Assembly (NCBI GenBank): GCA_000385875.2
Contig: KK365161.1
Coordinates: forward strand, 16,651 to 80,650
DNA from: Anncaliia algerae PRA339
Taxonomy: Eukaryota; Microsporidia; Tubulinosematidae
Reading direction: 5' to 3'
DNA length: 64,000 bases
The notes below the pieces were generated by a model, which did no database searches, was not told the origin of the DNA, and worked only from the letters and a program-made list of their open reading frames with translations. Position numbers and translations under genes: made by a program. Of the stretch, positions 32,947-42,945 are shown piece after piece. Positions within the stretch are counted from its first letter, which is position 1, and every line of letters starts with the position of its first letter.

Positions 32947-33474
32947 ATGGTTGATGATAAATTTAAAGAACAGGCAATAGAATGGATTCAAAGTATTTTA
33001 GAGGTTGAAATAAAGGACTTCTACTTAGATCTAAAGGATGGTATTATTTTATGCAAACTTATGAATGAAATTATGCCAGGAAGTTGCAAGATATCAAACT
33101 TTAAGTTACCATTTCATCAAATTGAAAATGTAAATCAATTTATTGCAGCAGCAAAGAGATTAGGTGTTCCTGATTATGAGAACTTTGAGTTGAATGATCT
33201 TTATGAAGCCAAGAGCATTAAACAGGTATTGATTTGCCTTTCATCAGTCAGTAGACAAGCAACTAAATTAGGATGGGAAGGCCCAGTATTTGGGCCTAAA
33301 CTTTCTGAGCAAAAGAAGTATAACTTCAGTGAAGAGACTTTGAGGAAGGGTGAATCAATGGCTTCACTTCAGGAGGGATTTTTTGTTGATATGTCTTCTT
33401 CAACAGTTAATGATGGTGGAATAAGAAGACAGATAACAAAAGATAACAACTATTTAAGAAATAAAGATCTGTGA
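32947..33474 (+). CDS. Calponin-homology protein, transgelin/Scp1-like
   Basis: The 175-residue protein has one calponin-homology domain (about 5-110): AIEWIQSILEVE, then LKDGIILCKLMNEIMPGSCKI, FHQIENVNQFIAAAKRLGVP and FELNDLYEAKSIKQVLICLSS. This order and the short length are those of transgelin/SM22 and yeast Scp1, which bundle actin filaments. The tail contains KYNFSEETLRKGESMASLQEG, which corresponds to the FSxxxLRxGxxxxxLQ segment of the calponin-like repeat but stops short of its final GxxxGASQxG, so the second actin-binding site may be weak or missing. Role in the cortical or spore actin system is inferred from family. Confidence 0.9.
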   Translation: MVDDKFKEQAIEWIQSILEVEIKDFYLDLKDGIILCKLMNEIMPGSCKISNFKLPFHQIENVNQFIAAAKRLGVPDYENFELNDLYEAKSIKQVLICLSSVSRQATKLGWEGPVFGPKLSEQKKYNFSEETLRKGESMASLQEGFFVDMSSSTVNDGGIRRQITKDNNYLRNKDL

Positions 33475-34359
33475 TTTATTGATGTAGGAAGTATATTTAT
33501 TTAATTCTTTAAATAAATGATAAGTTAAAATTGTAATATTAAAATTAATGTTGTTTTAAATAAAAGATATCCTTATTTATGTAATATTAATACTTTAAAA
33601 ATATATTTAAAAAAGACTTTTACAAACGATTTCTTTAATTTTCCGTATTTAATAATTAATTTACCCTCTATGGATATTATTAAACTATTTAATTCCTAAT
33701 TAATCAAGATACTTCTAAAAAGGAATATTTTCGCAATAAAGAATATTGGTAAAATAAAATACAGTTTACATATTAATAAAAGGATAATGAAAAACAGTGT
33801 CGTATTCTATTGGTCATATGCATGCTCTCAGATACTTTTGAAAAAGGGAGATACTTTAAATACATTGGATAGGTTTTAAAGAAGAATACACGTTTTTGTA
33901 AGCAAAATTAATTTAGATTAATTTTAATAGCTTTATTTAATTTAATTAACCTTTTTCTTTCTAATTGCATTTAATATATCTTAAAATATATCCTTTTTGA
34001 ATCCTTATCAGGATATATCAATATCATTAATAAATCAATTATTGGAATTAAAGATTGTTTGAAAAAGATACTACAAACACCATTAATGCTTTTCCAAGTG
34101 AAAGAAAATATGAAGAAACAGAACCAATCCCAATTGGAAGTGCCTTGTATAAAATTTATATGAAAATTTAGTCTAAGAAATACACCTCTATGTAAATGGT
34201 TGAGAATCTTTAATTTAATTTTTATTTATAAAAACTATGGCATAATTTTCAGTGAATATTAGAAGGTTTCTAAGCATGTTTTAATTAAAGTCTTCGCACA
34301 CCACTAATAAAAGTTTAGCTTATTATCTTATATAATTTAAATATTGTTCATACGAAAAT
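33475..34359. other. Intergenic, nothing recognised
   Basis: AT-rich sequence downstream of the CH-domain gene, without reading frames or motifs of note. Confidence 0.4.
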
Positions 34360-34459
34360 TTCTAGAAAAAGTAAAATATATAAAGAAAATTTATCTTTTA
34401 ACCCATGGATACGCACCAAGCGATGATGCACGCGAGAACATATGCTAAACCTTTAAATT
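34360..34459 (+). repeat. TTCTAGAA-34-CCCATG module without long ORF
   Basis: TTCTAGAA (34360-34367), 34 bases including ATATATAAAGAA, then ACCCATGG (34401-34408). The 50 bases match the upstream part of copy 1 at 12570 closely (shared TTTCTAGAAAAA, TATATAAAGAA and CCCATG). The ATG at 34405 opens only 17 codons. It appears to be the 5' module alone, followed 60 bases later by another related copy. Confidence 0.5.
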
Positions 34460-34527
34460 AATCTTTAGTGAGTAGTTTCTTACTGTACAATAATGTCACA
34501 CCACAACGGTAACATTTATAATTTATT

Positions 34528-34691
34528 TTCAAGAAAAAAGTATAAAAAAAATTTTTAATATCCCCATGAACAAAGAAATGGAACAAAGAGAAAAATATTT
34601 AAACGAACCAAAGTTAAATAGACTACTACTTCAAATTTCCTCTCTGGTACTAAAGTCCACTCAATGGTACGAAAAAGCTTATAGCAATTAA
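34528..34691 (+). repeat. Dispersed 5' module with 41-codon ORF, copy 2
   Basis: A variant palindrome TTCAAGAA (34528-34535) lies 27 bases before CCC, then an ATG at 34566 opens 41 codons. The stretch TCTCTGGTACTAAAGTC followed by GGTACGA is shared with copy 1, but the two are offset by one base relative to the reading frames. The homology is therefore at DNA level and at least one frame is shifted. In the +2 frame the copy reads SNFLSGTKV, exactly as copy 1. This argues for a decayed repeat rather than a conserved small gene. Confidence 0.55.
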
Positions 34692-36954
34692 AAAATATTA
34701 AATAAGAAATAATGGACAACTCAATAAGTAAAACCAAAGAAAATGTTTTTAAAAATAGTAAAAATTTAAAGTAAATTTGATAATAAAGAAGTTTGGCGCA
34801 CAAACATATAAATGTATTTTACAAATCAAATAATTTTTAAATTTTATAACTTCATCTGAAAATTCTAGTAAATTGTAATGTGAAATTTCATCATAAAGAA
34901 GCACAATATACATGTGGATACTACTGTGTCTTATATTTCCCCTAAAGATTGCACCACAAGTAGCCTTCAAAGTTCATGCCACTTCTTCTTCCTTGCAGGC
35001 TAATGAATTGTTCTTCATTCTGATTGGCTAATTTAAAATATTTCAATTCACAAAGTATAACCAATTAGTCAATCGATACAATGATTGACTTTCTTAAAAC
35101 ATATTAAGAACTAAATCCTTTCCAACCTCATGCAAAGATACACAAGAAGAAGAATGAGGACCTGGAATACGACAAGTGGATATCTATATTTTAAGTCAAA
35201 CTTGCAAATATTTAATAGAAATCAATTACCGTTTTGAAAATATAGGAATAATCAAAAAGGCTGTAAAATGGTAATTAATATAAGTTTTGTCATAATTCAT
35301 AATTTATTAGAAAAATATAGATAGCTATATTAGCCTTTTTTCTTCTTTTAATGATTTATAATTAAAAATATCCAAAAATGATTAGATTCTGATATAATTT
35401 TTAATCCAGAACGCGAAATCACGCTAAATAAAATCAGAATAATCCATTAAAAGTTAAATAGCCATAAAATATAGCAATTTATCATCTAATTTTTTGCATA
35501 GAATGCAGTCGATATAACTAATATATGTAAAAAACTTTTGAAATTCAAATATTTCTATTCAGCTTTTAAAGATCACAAAGGCTAAGATAAATATTTTAAA
35601 ATACATATTTGCAGTTTTTATAGGGGTTAAAATTTTGTAGGAGTTTTATTGAAGTGTAGATTTTCACAATTATTATAGTTACATTAATAAAAATAAAATA
35701 AGAATATAGGGTTGTATCCTAACAATAAAACATAAATTGTAAGGTTATTTTTCATTGTTTAGTTTAATTATTTTTTGGTGTGTATGTTTTTATATATACC
35801 TTAATTAAGCTAAATTAAAATTTAATAAGGACAAAAATAGCCTATTAAAAGGCATGATAAAAAGTGAAATAATTAAATTTTATTCCTTGAAATAAAACTC
35901 TTATAATGATACAAATGTTTATTGCAAATATATCAAATTTCCTTATGTCTCTGCTACCTATATAACAAATAAGTATCTTATAAATCACCATAATAGATTT
36001 TAGAGAAACTTGAAAATCTTGTAAAATATAAATAAATATATATACAACTGTAAAATTGACAAAAAAGTAATTTAACATGCATATTTTATTGAAACTTAAT
36101 TAGACTTAGAAGATTATTAACCGAGATATATATTCGATGGTGACAAAAAATCGACATTGTAAATACTTTAATTATTTGTTTTTCATTATATTTAGTATTT
36201 TTTGTGTAATTACTTTTATTCAAATAGTTTTTTGCCCATGGTTCAATGGGAAATTAAGAATATATTTTTAAAATTGCTTGTTGTCTAGGATATTTCTCTT
36301 AACAGGCATTTAATATAAAGGCTAAGGAGGGCGCAAAAGTGATCTTTCAAAATAGAACACTAAGCATATTTGCCGCATTCTTAAAACATAATATTGTCTT
36401 TTCAATGATCAAATCTGATGAACATCTTCTATATTCGGTGAAAATCAGAAATGTAAATTCCAGTGATATATCGAAATCATTTACAAATCTCAAAGATTCT
36501 ATGTTATTAAATACAAACAATATTGAGAATTTACGATTCTAAAATAAGTGAGCAATATAAGGGAAAGGTCAGTTTATATTTTTCTGGTAAAAATTAAATA
36601 TAAACAAATAAAAAATAAACACCACGTGAAATGAAAAAAGAATTAAACTATAATATAAGCAACAATAAATGTTTTTAAAGCATATTCATTATCCGTCTTA
36701 CGATATTATCTTTAAATGAATGTATATTCTGGAATAATTTCCTCTATTATTAAAGATGCATGGAATTTATTGTCCATATAATTAAATTAGCAACAAAATA
36801 AAAAGATTTCGTCCATAATAATTTAAAAAGGAGTTTTTAAGATATTTTTTTACAGCAAAATGCGTAAAAGTCCTATTTATTGTTAGAAAGGTAATCCATA
36901 GATGGAACTAATAAAATTTGAGAAAGATATTATAAAAATGAAAAATGAAGAGAT
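34692..36954. other. Intergenic, nothing supported
   Basis: AT-rich. Several 65-80-codon frames (for example 35845-36078 and 36339-36542) are low in complexity or lack an ATG, and I do not accept them. An isolated GCCCATGG occurs at 36237 but opens only 16 codons. A slightly G+C-richer patch at about 34960-35190 is unexplained. Confidence 0.4.
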
Positions 36955-37330
36955 GATAAAATTTATGATGATTGAGAATTACTGAAAAAAATAACAGTTG
37001 TGCCAGAATTGCAATAGAGTTATGAGATTAATTAGAGATAAAGTATATAGAGATATTTACGTGTTTAGATGATTATACAATATTTTGGAAATTATGGCAA
37101 CAGATGTTCAACAAGAAATCATAGTTTATTTTCAGATTTTTGCATTAATTTTAAAATAGAATTAAAAATATTGAATAAATAGTATTAACCAACAAATATC
37201 CTAAATTCCTAGGTCAATTAAACCAAAAAAAATTTGATAAAAATCATCAAGAAATACTATTTGTATTAAAAAAGATAGTGATAATATTGGAATGGTAGAT
37301 GGATCCTTTAAATAGTACAAAATAATGAAA
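36955..37330 (+). pseudogene. Probable decayed ISXO2/Merlin transposase N-terminus (copy G)
   Basis: On the plus strand LCQNCNRVMRLIRDK resembles the first half of the zinc ribbon in ISXO2 transposases (CxxC followed by a basic strand). After a frame change, RCSTRNHSLFSDFCINFKIELKI follows, like the second half and the SFF-x-K-x-K-x-L segment. Farther on only weak traces of the catalytic domain remain. Many stops are present. This is a weaker call than copies A-F. Confidence 0.45.
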
Positions 37331-38401
37331 ACATGATGAATTTAAGGCAAAGTGTCATCATGATTAATCAAAGACAAATAAATCTAATACTTTAACAATT
37401 TTTAAGCGGGGAGAAAAATCTGTAAAGTTTTTGCATGTATTATCAAAGAAAAGAGAGAAAGCATTATACTACTAATAGTTCAAAAACATTAATTTCTGGG
37501 ACTGGTGTGTATACTATCAAATATGCATTTTTTGAAGTTTTAAAAGCATGGATTTAATAATGGGGATATTTGCCACAAATTTGAATTTGTGAATTAAAAA
37601 ACAGGGGTCATACACAGTTTGTAGAAGGTTTTATATCTGCATGAGATTAAAATTAAAAAATGGGAGGAAGTTGACAGAAGGTAGATTTGCTTGAATAATT
37701 TTTCTTGAAATACAATTATAAGTAAAAGATGCCGATTATTATAACTATTAACAAAAATCAATTAATTTATTATTTTTACTCAATTATTTAGCTTTTTACT
37801 TAGAAAGTGTCGTGAACAAGTTAAATAAATACCTCAAAAAAACTGATCCGATTTCTTTTAATATAAACTGCTTATGATTAAAGATTTTTATTAGTTTTTT
37901 TATTGACATTGGCTAATTAATTATATTTACCACATTTTATCTAACCTCTTTCATCTTTAATTTAGTTTTTTTATTGTTTCGCATGAGTCATTTTTTGTTT
38001 GTAAGGGTTTTTTCTTTAGGTTAAAAACTATAATATAGATACCAATTAACCACACATAAGACACTTGGCGTAGGATTTATTTCCTTAGACTTTGAATATA
38101 TATTTCCAAAAGTTAAATTTATAATTATTACTTAAAAGCATTCTTGATGTTTTAAGAAAATTTTCTAGAATCTTAAAAATTATTTACCCTTTTTTACTAA
38201 ATATTCCATGTTTTAAATTTAATAAAAAGACAAATTACTTGTTTGAAAATCGAACAAATTGTCGCAAAGTTTAAACTTAAAAATATAACAAATATTTTAT
38301 CTTTTTTCTTAAATGAAAAAAATAAATAAATTGTATTTTGTAAAAAGGATATACAAATTTAAAAAAATTCTTTAATAAAAAGAAAAATAACTTCAATTTA
38401 A
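37331..38401. other. Intergenic, nothing recognised
   Basis: AT-rich sequence between the copy G remnant and the 3' end of SAC1. No gene-like features seen. TTCTAGAA occurs again near 38162, 23 bases from ACCC, but no ORF follows. Confidence 0.4.
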
Positions 38402-39985
38402 TTAATCATAATCAGGAATATCAAAATATAAATCTGCAGTGTAAAGCAAATAAGATAAAAAAATGGCAGAAATAGAGGAAGAAACAACCATTTCATTTAC
38501 GTCTTTGAATTTTTTTAAAACAAACTTAAACAAAGTCACAAATACAAATACCAGGAGAAAAAGACCAAAATTCTTTCTTATAATATCTTTAGGCTTAGCT
38601 TCAAAAAAATTCTTCTTTCCAGTAATTAACAAAAATGAATTATGCAATGACCCATGCAAGAATCTGCATGAGAAATATCTAAGTACTGAAACATAACCAT
38701 CCCTTATATTTCCTAATAAATTATTTTTTTCTGAAAAGATGAGTTTTCCTAAAGAGGTAAGTGTACCGGTGTATTGTAAAGAAAGAGTATCTCCGTTATA
38801 ATCCCACAAATTCTTTAGTAGCTTATCAACTTCTTCATTATAGCTTTGATTAATATTTTTTAGTTGTTGTCTTATTTGACATCTTCCTATGATGTATTGA
38901 CTAACATTTGTTCTGTCAGTAGAATCAATGCAATTAGTTCTTATGACCCCTCTCTGTTTATCATCCTCAGTAAAAAAACCATACTCATCAATAACCTTCT
39001 TCAGCCTTCCTTCTAAATCGGGGAATGTTTCGCTTTTCTTTATAGAAAGTTCACGTGCAATGTTGTAATGCAAATATTCACATTTATTTTCTTGTAGTTG
39101 TTTATCAAACTCTTTATATACTTTTTCTTCACATCCTTCATTCTTTGTTAAATTCAGATAAAATACATTTCCGTAATTCTTTTTTAGTTTTCTTTCTGAA
39201 TTTTTAAATGAGTTGCTTGCTTCTTCAATCACGTAATCAGGATTGTATTTTAATGCTACTTTATGTTTCCATTTAAGAGGAATACTACCTCTTACTTGCA
39301 CAAAATAGTTTTGCTTTCCTTCAAATTCAACAGTTTGTATTGTTTCTACAAAATTACTAACATAGCCATTTAAATCAGTTCCCCTGTTAAAAAATCTTGC
39401 TCCATTTCTGTGTCGACTTCTTCTCGAAAGTAATGAAAAATTAATTCCATTCATGCTTCTAAACACAAATGATCCAAATATACATTTCAAAGAAATATGT
39501 TCATAGTCATCTGTTATCTTCTTAAGATTATTAAGTAAATTATAATTAAATATGAATCCATTCTTTCCTCCTGAAAAATTATTCTCATAAATGTTGCTTT
39601 CAGAGAAGTAATTTCCCCTCATTTTAAAGAATTTATAGATAAGTCCAATTTCATATGCATCATTCTTTTCTTCAAAAATATAGTCCCATAATTTTTTACT
39701 CTTGTTTTCTTCTGCTACAGTTTTATACTTAACAAGGGATACTTTTTTAATTTCATAAACTAATTCTCCATTATATACACCGACAGAGTCTGCATCTGTA
39801 ACACAGATGAGATAGGATGATTTTGATAGTGTTAATGCTCCATATATTCCGTACATTAGCAATGTCTGCTCTTTTGAATTAGATTCGGGTTTATTTTTAA
39901 GAATGGTTGTTTTAAATTCCGAATTCTTTTTTTCTATGATAATTTTATCTGAATAATCTGTCAAAATAAGTTCCTTTGTTGTCAT
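38402..39985 (-). CDS. SAC1: SAC1 phosphoinositide phosphatase
   Basis: A Sac-domain lipid phosphatase of 527 residues, closest in layout to ER/Golgi Sac1, which removes the phosphate from PI4P. The catalytic CX5R motif is RTNCIDSTDRTN (Cys and Arg at about 352 and 358). Upstream are the FFNRGTDLNGYVSNFVETIQ and SIPLKWKH blocks typical of Sac domains. The C-terminus has two hydrophobic segments (FGLFLLVFVFVTLFKFVL and SISAIFLSYLLYTADLY), the usual ER anchor. I set the start at the second ATG: an upstream ATG at 39994 exists, but the CCC signal (39988-39990) lies between the two, in ATGACCCATATG, the same ACCCATATG layout as beta-tubulin. Functionally it opposes the Pik1-like kinase of this window. 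Confidence 0.95.
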   Translation of the reverse strand: MTTKELILTDYSDKIIIEKKNSEFKTTILKNKPESNSKEQTLLMYGIYGALTLSKSSYLICVTDADSVGVYNGELVYEIKKVSLVKYKTVAEENKSKKLWDYIFEEKNDAYEIGLIYKFFKMRGNYFSESNIYENNFSGGKNGFIFNYNLLNNLKKITDDYEHISLKCIFGSFVFRSMNGINFSLLSRRSRHRNGARFFNRGTDLNGYVSNFVETIQTVEFEGKQNYFVQVRGSIPLKWKHKVALKYNPDYVIEEASNSFKNSERKLKKNYGNVFYLNLTKNEGCEEKVYKEFDKQLQENKCEYLHYNIARELSIKKSETFPDLEGRLKKVIDEYGFFTEDDKQRGVIRTNCIDSTDRTNVSQYIIGRCQIRQQLKNINQSYNEEVDKLLKNLWDYNGDTLSLQYTGTLTSLGKLIFSEKNNLLGNIRDGYVSVLRYFSCRFLHGSLHNSFLLITGKKNFFEAKPKDIIRKNFGLFLLVFVFVTLFKFVLKKFKDVNEMVVSSSISAIFLSYLLYTADLYFDIPDYD

Positions 39986-39987
39986 AT

Positions 39988-39990
39988 GGG
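39988..39990 (-). promoter_or_regulatory. CCC start-proximal signal of SAC1, decides the start
   Basis: The signal lies between two in-frame ATGs and points to the inner one at 39985; using the outer ATG would place the signal inside the coding region. Confidence 0.55.
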
Positions 39991-40142
39991 TCATACAATA
40001 AATTATTTAAAATGCTATTAAATTTCTTAATAATAAAAAAATAAATATTTTTTTAATGTAGATTTTTAAAATAAAAAGTTAAATTTTTATTAAATATTTT
40101 TGATATTTTAAAATAATAATTTATAAATTTATTTTACCAACA

Positions 40143-40423
40143 ATGTGTATGAATCAAACAATTTTAAAAAAATATCCACGTGATAAAATATTAAAAAGGC
40201 TGTTGCTGTTTAAAGAAAAATATGAAAAAAAGAAGAAATACATGGAAAATATTAAAGAACAAGAATTGGAGTAATTGTAGGCAAAGGAAAAGTAAGACTT
40301 GTAAATAAAAAAGAATATTTATCTGAATTAAAATCAAAGTTAAAAAGATTAGAAATAAAAATTGCAATCAGAGTGTGTGAAACTGAAAACTTGAAACAAA
40401 TATTTTATGATTTGCATAAATAA
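40143..40423 (+). pseudogene. Small gene split by a frame change (unknown product)
   Basis: An ATG at 40143 opens 43 codons (MCMNQTILKKYPRDKILKRL and so on, ending IKEQELE) to a stop at 40274. A second frame, open from 40256 to 40423 without any Met, continues with coding-like sequence: RTRIGVIVGKGKVRLVNKKE, then YLSELKSKLKRLEIKI and LKQIFYDLHK. The two overlap by about 19 bases in frames 0 and 2. Together they would give roughly 100 residues. A single base error, for example in the A-rich run near 40225, a real frameshift, or an unusual expression mode could explain it. I do not recognise the product. It lies tail to tail with tRNA-Gln. Confidence 0.45.
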
Positions 40424-40461
40424 ATTAATAGTTTTAAAAAACATATACAGAAATTTAAAAA

Positions 40462-40533
40462 TGGTCATAGTGAGATTCGAACTCACGTCGTAGGAATCAA
40501 AACCCTAAATGCTAACCACTACACCATACGACC
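40462..40533 (-). tRNA. tRNA-Gln (TTG)
   Basis: On the minus strand: acceptor GGTCGTA pairs with TATGACC (one G-T pair), D arm GTGTAGTGGTTAGCA, anticodon stem TAGGG/TCCTA around loop TTTTGAT (anticodon TTG, reading CAA), T arm GTGAG-TTCGAAT-CTCAC, discriminator A. The sequence is close to yeast tRNA-Gln. No intron is present. Confidence 0.95.
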
Positions 40534-40560
40534 TGACAAAGAAAAAAACATCATTTTTAT

Positions 40561-40941
40561 TTACTCGTATTCATTCGTTTCTTCTGGGATTGGATATGGA
40601 GCGCTAAAATTCTTACTGTCTTCCATACCATATGGGTTGACTCTTATTGCTCCGATTCTTTTAGCTTGAGACAAAATCTTTTCAATATCTACATCCAATA
40701 TTATTCCTTCATTATACTTCCTATGCATTCTATCTACTTCCAATGCATACTTATATTCATTTATATAGAAGTTAAATATTTCCTCCTTCATTCTTTCCAA
40801 ATACTTCTTGTCATTAAGTTTAAATATAAGGTCAAATGCCTTTGCTTCTTCGATTAATTCTTCTGTGGTTATTTCATCCTTTAAAAAGTTGTTAATTTTG
40901 TCAATAAATTCATTTTCTAATTCTTTGTAAAGAGTGTCCAT
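40561..40941 (-). CDS. MED4: Mediator subunit 4-like protein
   Basis: The 126-residue protein has a helical, charged N-terminus (about 1-80) and the C-terminal segment VDIEKILSQAKRIGAIRVNP followed by APYPIPEE. MED4 proteins carry a similar block: a helix ending in [YA]-x-[HK]-R-[IL]-[SG], then a proline-rich stretch with PYPxxE. MED4 sits in the middle module of Mediator, the bridge between activators and RNA polymerase II. Human MED4 has 270 residues, so this is a strongly shortened form. The start is the ATG at 40941; the codon before it is TTG and should not be used. The identity rests on the C-terminal block. Confidence 0.72.
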   Translation of the reverse strand: MDTLYKELENEFIDKINNFLKDEITTEELIEEAKAFDLIFKLNDKKYLERMKEEIFNFYINEYKYALEVDRMHRKYNEGIILDVDIEKILSQAKRIGAIRVNPYGMEDSKNFSAPYPIPEETNEYE

Positions 40942-41287
40942 CAAGTAAATGATTAATTATTTATGTAATTTATTAATTTTTACATATTTTAATATAAAGA
41001 TACAAATATAAATTTTAATAGTGGTTTTAAACTGTAAAATAATGCTAAAAATAAGAGAGAAAATTTTAATGAGTAATATACATTAATATGAATATTTTTT
41101 CACCCCTATAACCTAAAAAATGTACCCATATAAAATAAACTATCAGATTTGATCTTGCATAAGTTGATTTTGAACCAATCATTTACATTTTTAAAATATA
41201 ATAAAAAGGATTTATTTAACAAAAAAGCCAAAATTTTAATCTCAAAAAAAATAAATTATCTTTTAAATAAACATTTTAATGCTTTTA
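40942..41287. other. Short intergenic region before assembly gap
   Basis: AT-rich sequence upstream of MED4. It contains a CACCCC and a TACCC but no frame of interest. Confidence 0.4.
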
Positions 41288-42046
41288 NNNNNNNNNNNNN
41301 NNNNNNNNNNNNNNNNNNNNNNNNNNNNNNNNNNNNNNNNNNNNNNNNNNNNNNNNNNNNNNNNNNNNNNNNNNNNNNNNNNNNNNNNNNNNNNNNNNNN
41401 NNNNNNNNNNNNNNNNNNNNNNNNNNNNNNNNNNNNNNNNNNNNNNNNNNNNNNNNNNNNNNNNNNNNNNNNNNNNNNNNNNNNNNNNNNNNNNNNNNNN
41501 NNNNNNNNNNNNNNNNNNNNNNNNNNNNNNNNNNNNNNNNNNNNNNNNNNNNNNNNNNNNNNNNNNNNNNNNNNNNNNNNNNNNNNNNNNNNNNNNNNNN
41601 NNNNNNNNNNNNNNNNNNNNNNNNNNNNNNNNNNNNNNNNNNNNNNNNNNNNNNNNNNNNNNNNNNNNNNNNNNNNNNNNNNNNNNNNNNNNNNNNNNNN
41701 NNNNNNNNNNNNNNNNNNNNNNNNNNNNNNNNNNNNNNNNNNNNNNNNNNNNNNNNNNNNNNNNNNNNNNNNNNNNNNNNNNNNNNNNNNNNNNNNNNNN
41801 NNNNNNNNNNNNNNNNNNNNNNNNNNNNNNNNNNNNNNNNNNNNNNNNNNNNNNNNNNNNNNNNNNNNNNNNNNNNNNNNNNNNNNNNNNNNNNNNNNNN
41901 NNNNNNNNNNNNNNNNNNNNNNNNNNNNNNNNNNNNNNNNNNNNNNNNNNNNNNNNNNNNNNNNNNNNNNNNNNNNNNNNNNNNNNNNNNNNNNNNNNNN
42001 NNNNNNNNNNNNNNNNNNNNNNNNNNNNNNNNNNNNNNNNNNNNNN
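41288..42046. other. Assembly gap (759 N)
   Basis: Unbroken run of N. Remains of an ISXO2-type transposase begin about 90 bases after it, so the missing sequence may be the rest of a repeated element that could not be assembled. The true size is unknown. Confidence 0.99.
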
Positions 42047-42133
42047 CCAAATAGCAAAAAAACACTTTGAAAATTGTTTAAAGAATTGTGTTTATTTTTG
42101 AGGCAAATATATTAAAAATTAAAAATCAACACT

Positions 42134-42545
42134 AAAATTGGAGGAACAGGCTACGTTGTGCAAAACGACTGTCGAAATTTAGTAAAAGATTATTTAACAT
42201 TGGCTGAATTGCAAAATCTGGTTGTATCGATGGGATCGATGTAAAAACTCTAGAATTAATATTTGCTATAGAAATTAAAAGAGATCCAAATACATCGATA
42301 AACGTTATCTTATAGAAAATGTCCATATTGGATACTATTTATACAAACAAATGGAGAGAATACATTAAATTAGAAAATGTAAGATACAACACTCAGATGT
42401 TGATCATCAAACTAATATTGTCGATTTCTAAACCGAAGCTAATACTCAGACGATTTATCAATATTGAACAATTTTTAAAGGCAAAGGAAATATATCCTAG
42501 ATGCAATATTTCTGATTATTTTTATAAATTTAAATTAAAAAAGAA
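42134..42545 (+). pseudogene. Decayed ISXO2/Merlin-type transposase (copy D)
   Basis: The first piece reads KIGGTGYVVQNDCRNL, the K-x-GG-x-G-x-VVQ-x-D block. About 190 bases later IYTNKWREYIKLENVRY matches the [IV]-x-[ST]-D-x-W-x-x-Y-x-x-L block with Asn in place of the second catalytic Asp. In another frame VDHQTNIVDF and EANTQTIYQY match VNHxxNFVDP and [AH]NTQxIExxW. Frame changes and stops break it at least twice. The element's 5' part would fall in the preceding assembly gap. Confidence 0.72.
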
Positions 42546-42945
42546 GTATAGAAATGTGTATTGAAAAAGATTTTGCAAAAATACTATCTAATTTAGATAG
42601 ATTACAATTTGCTCTATTTGATTTTTAAAAATTACTGCCGTAAGGATTCGACTGGAGTGTATAAAAGGAATCTTCCAATATTTAATTTTATTTATATAAT
42701 ATTTAATAGTTTTGAATTACAATTTTGGCATTGTTTTTTATCATCTTTTACTACTTTCATAGGAGAGCTATATTACTGGTTTCTTCCTATAAATATATGA
42801 AGATTTTAATCAAAGTTTAATGTCACAACATAAGTGTGTTTTAAAAATGTTGACTATTTTTTCTCTTATTGGATTTAATTTAATTATTTTATTAATGATT
42901 AAATTAATCAGAATATGTAAATAATAATTATTTTTTTAGGCATAA
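42546..42945. other. Intergenic, upstream of aspartyl aminopeptidase
   Basis: AT-rich, includes the presumed promoter of the gene at 42946. A pyrimidine tract ending in TTTTTTTAGG lies just before the start; I do not read it as a splice site because the ATG that follows gives a full N-terminus. Confidence 0.4.

Noticed and set aside
34555-34970. Two overlapping minus-strand frames of 73-82 codons
   Set aside because: They overlap each other and repeat copy 2, are hydrophobic and low-complexity, and have no supporting motif.
34979-35182. Possible mini-element with CCACTT at one end and AAGTGG at the other
   Set aside because: Only six bases agree and no target duplication is visible.
36339-36542. 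67-codon plus-strand frame
   Set aside because: Begins at GTG, no start signal or family match; eukaryotic genes here start at ATG.
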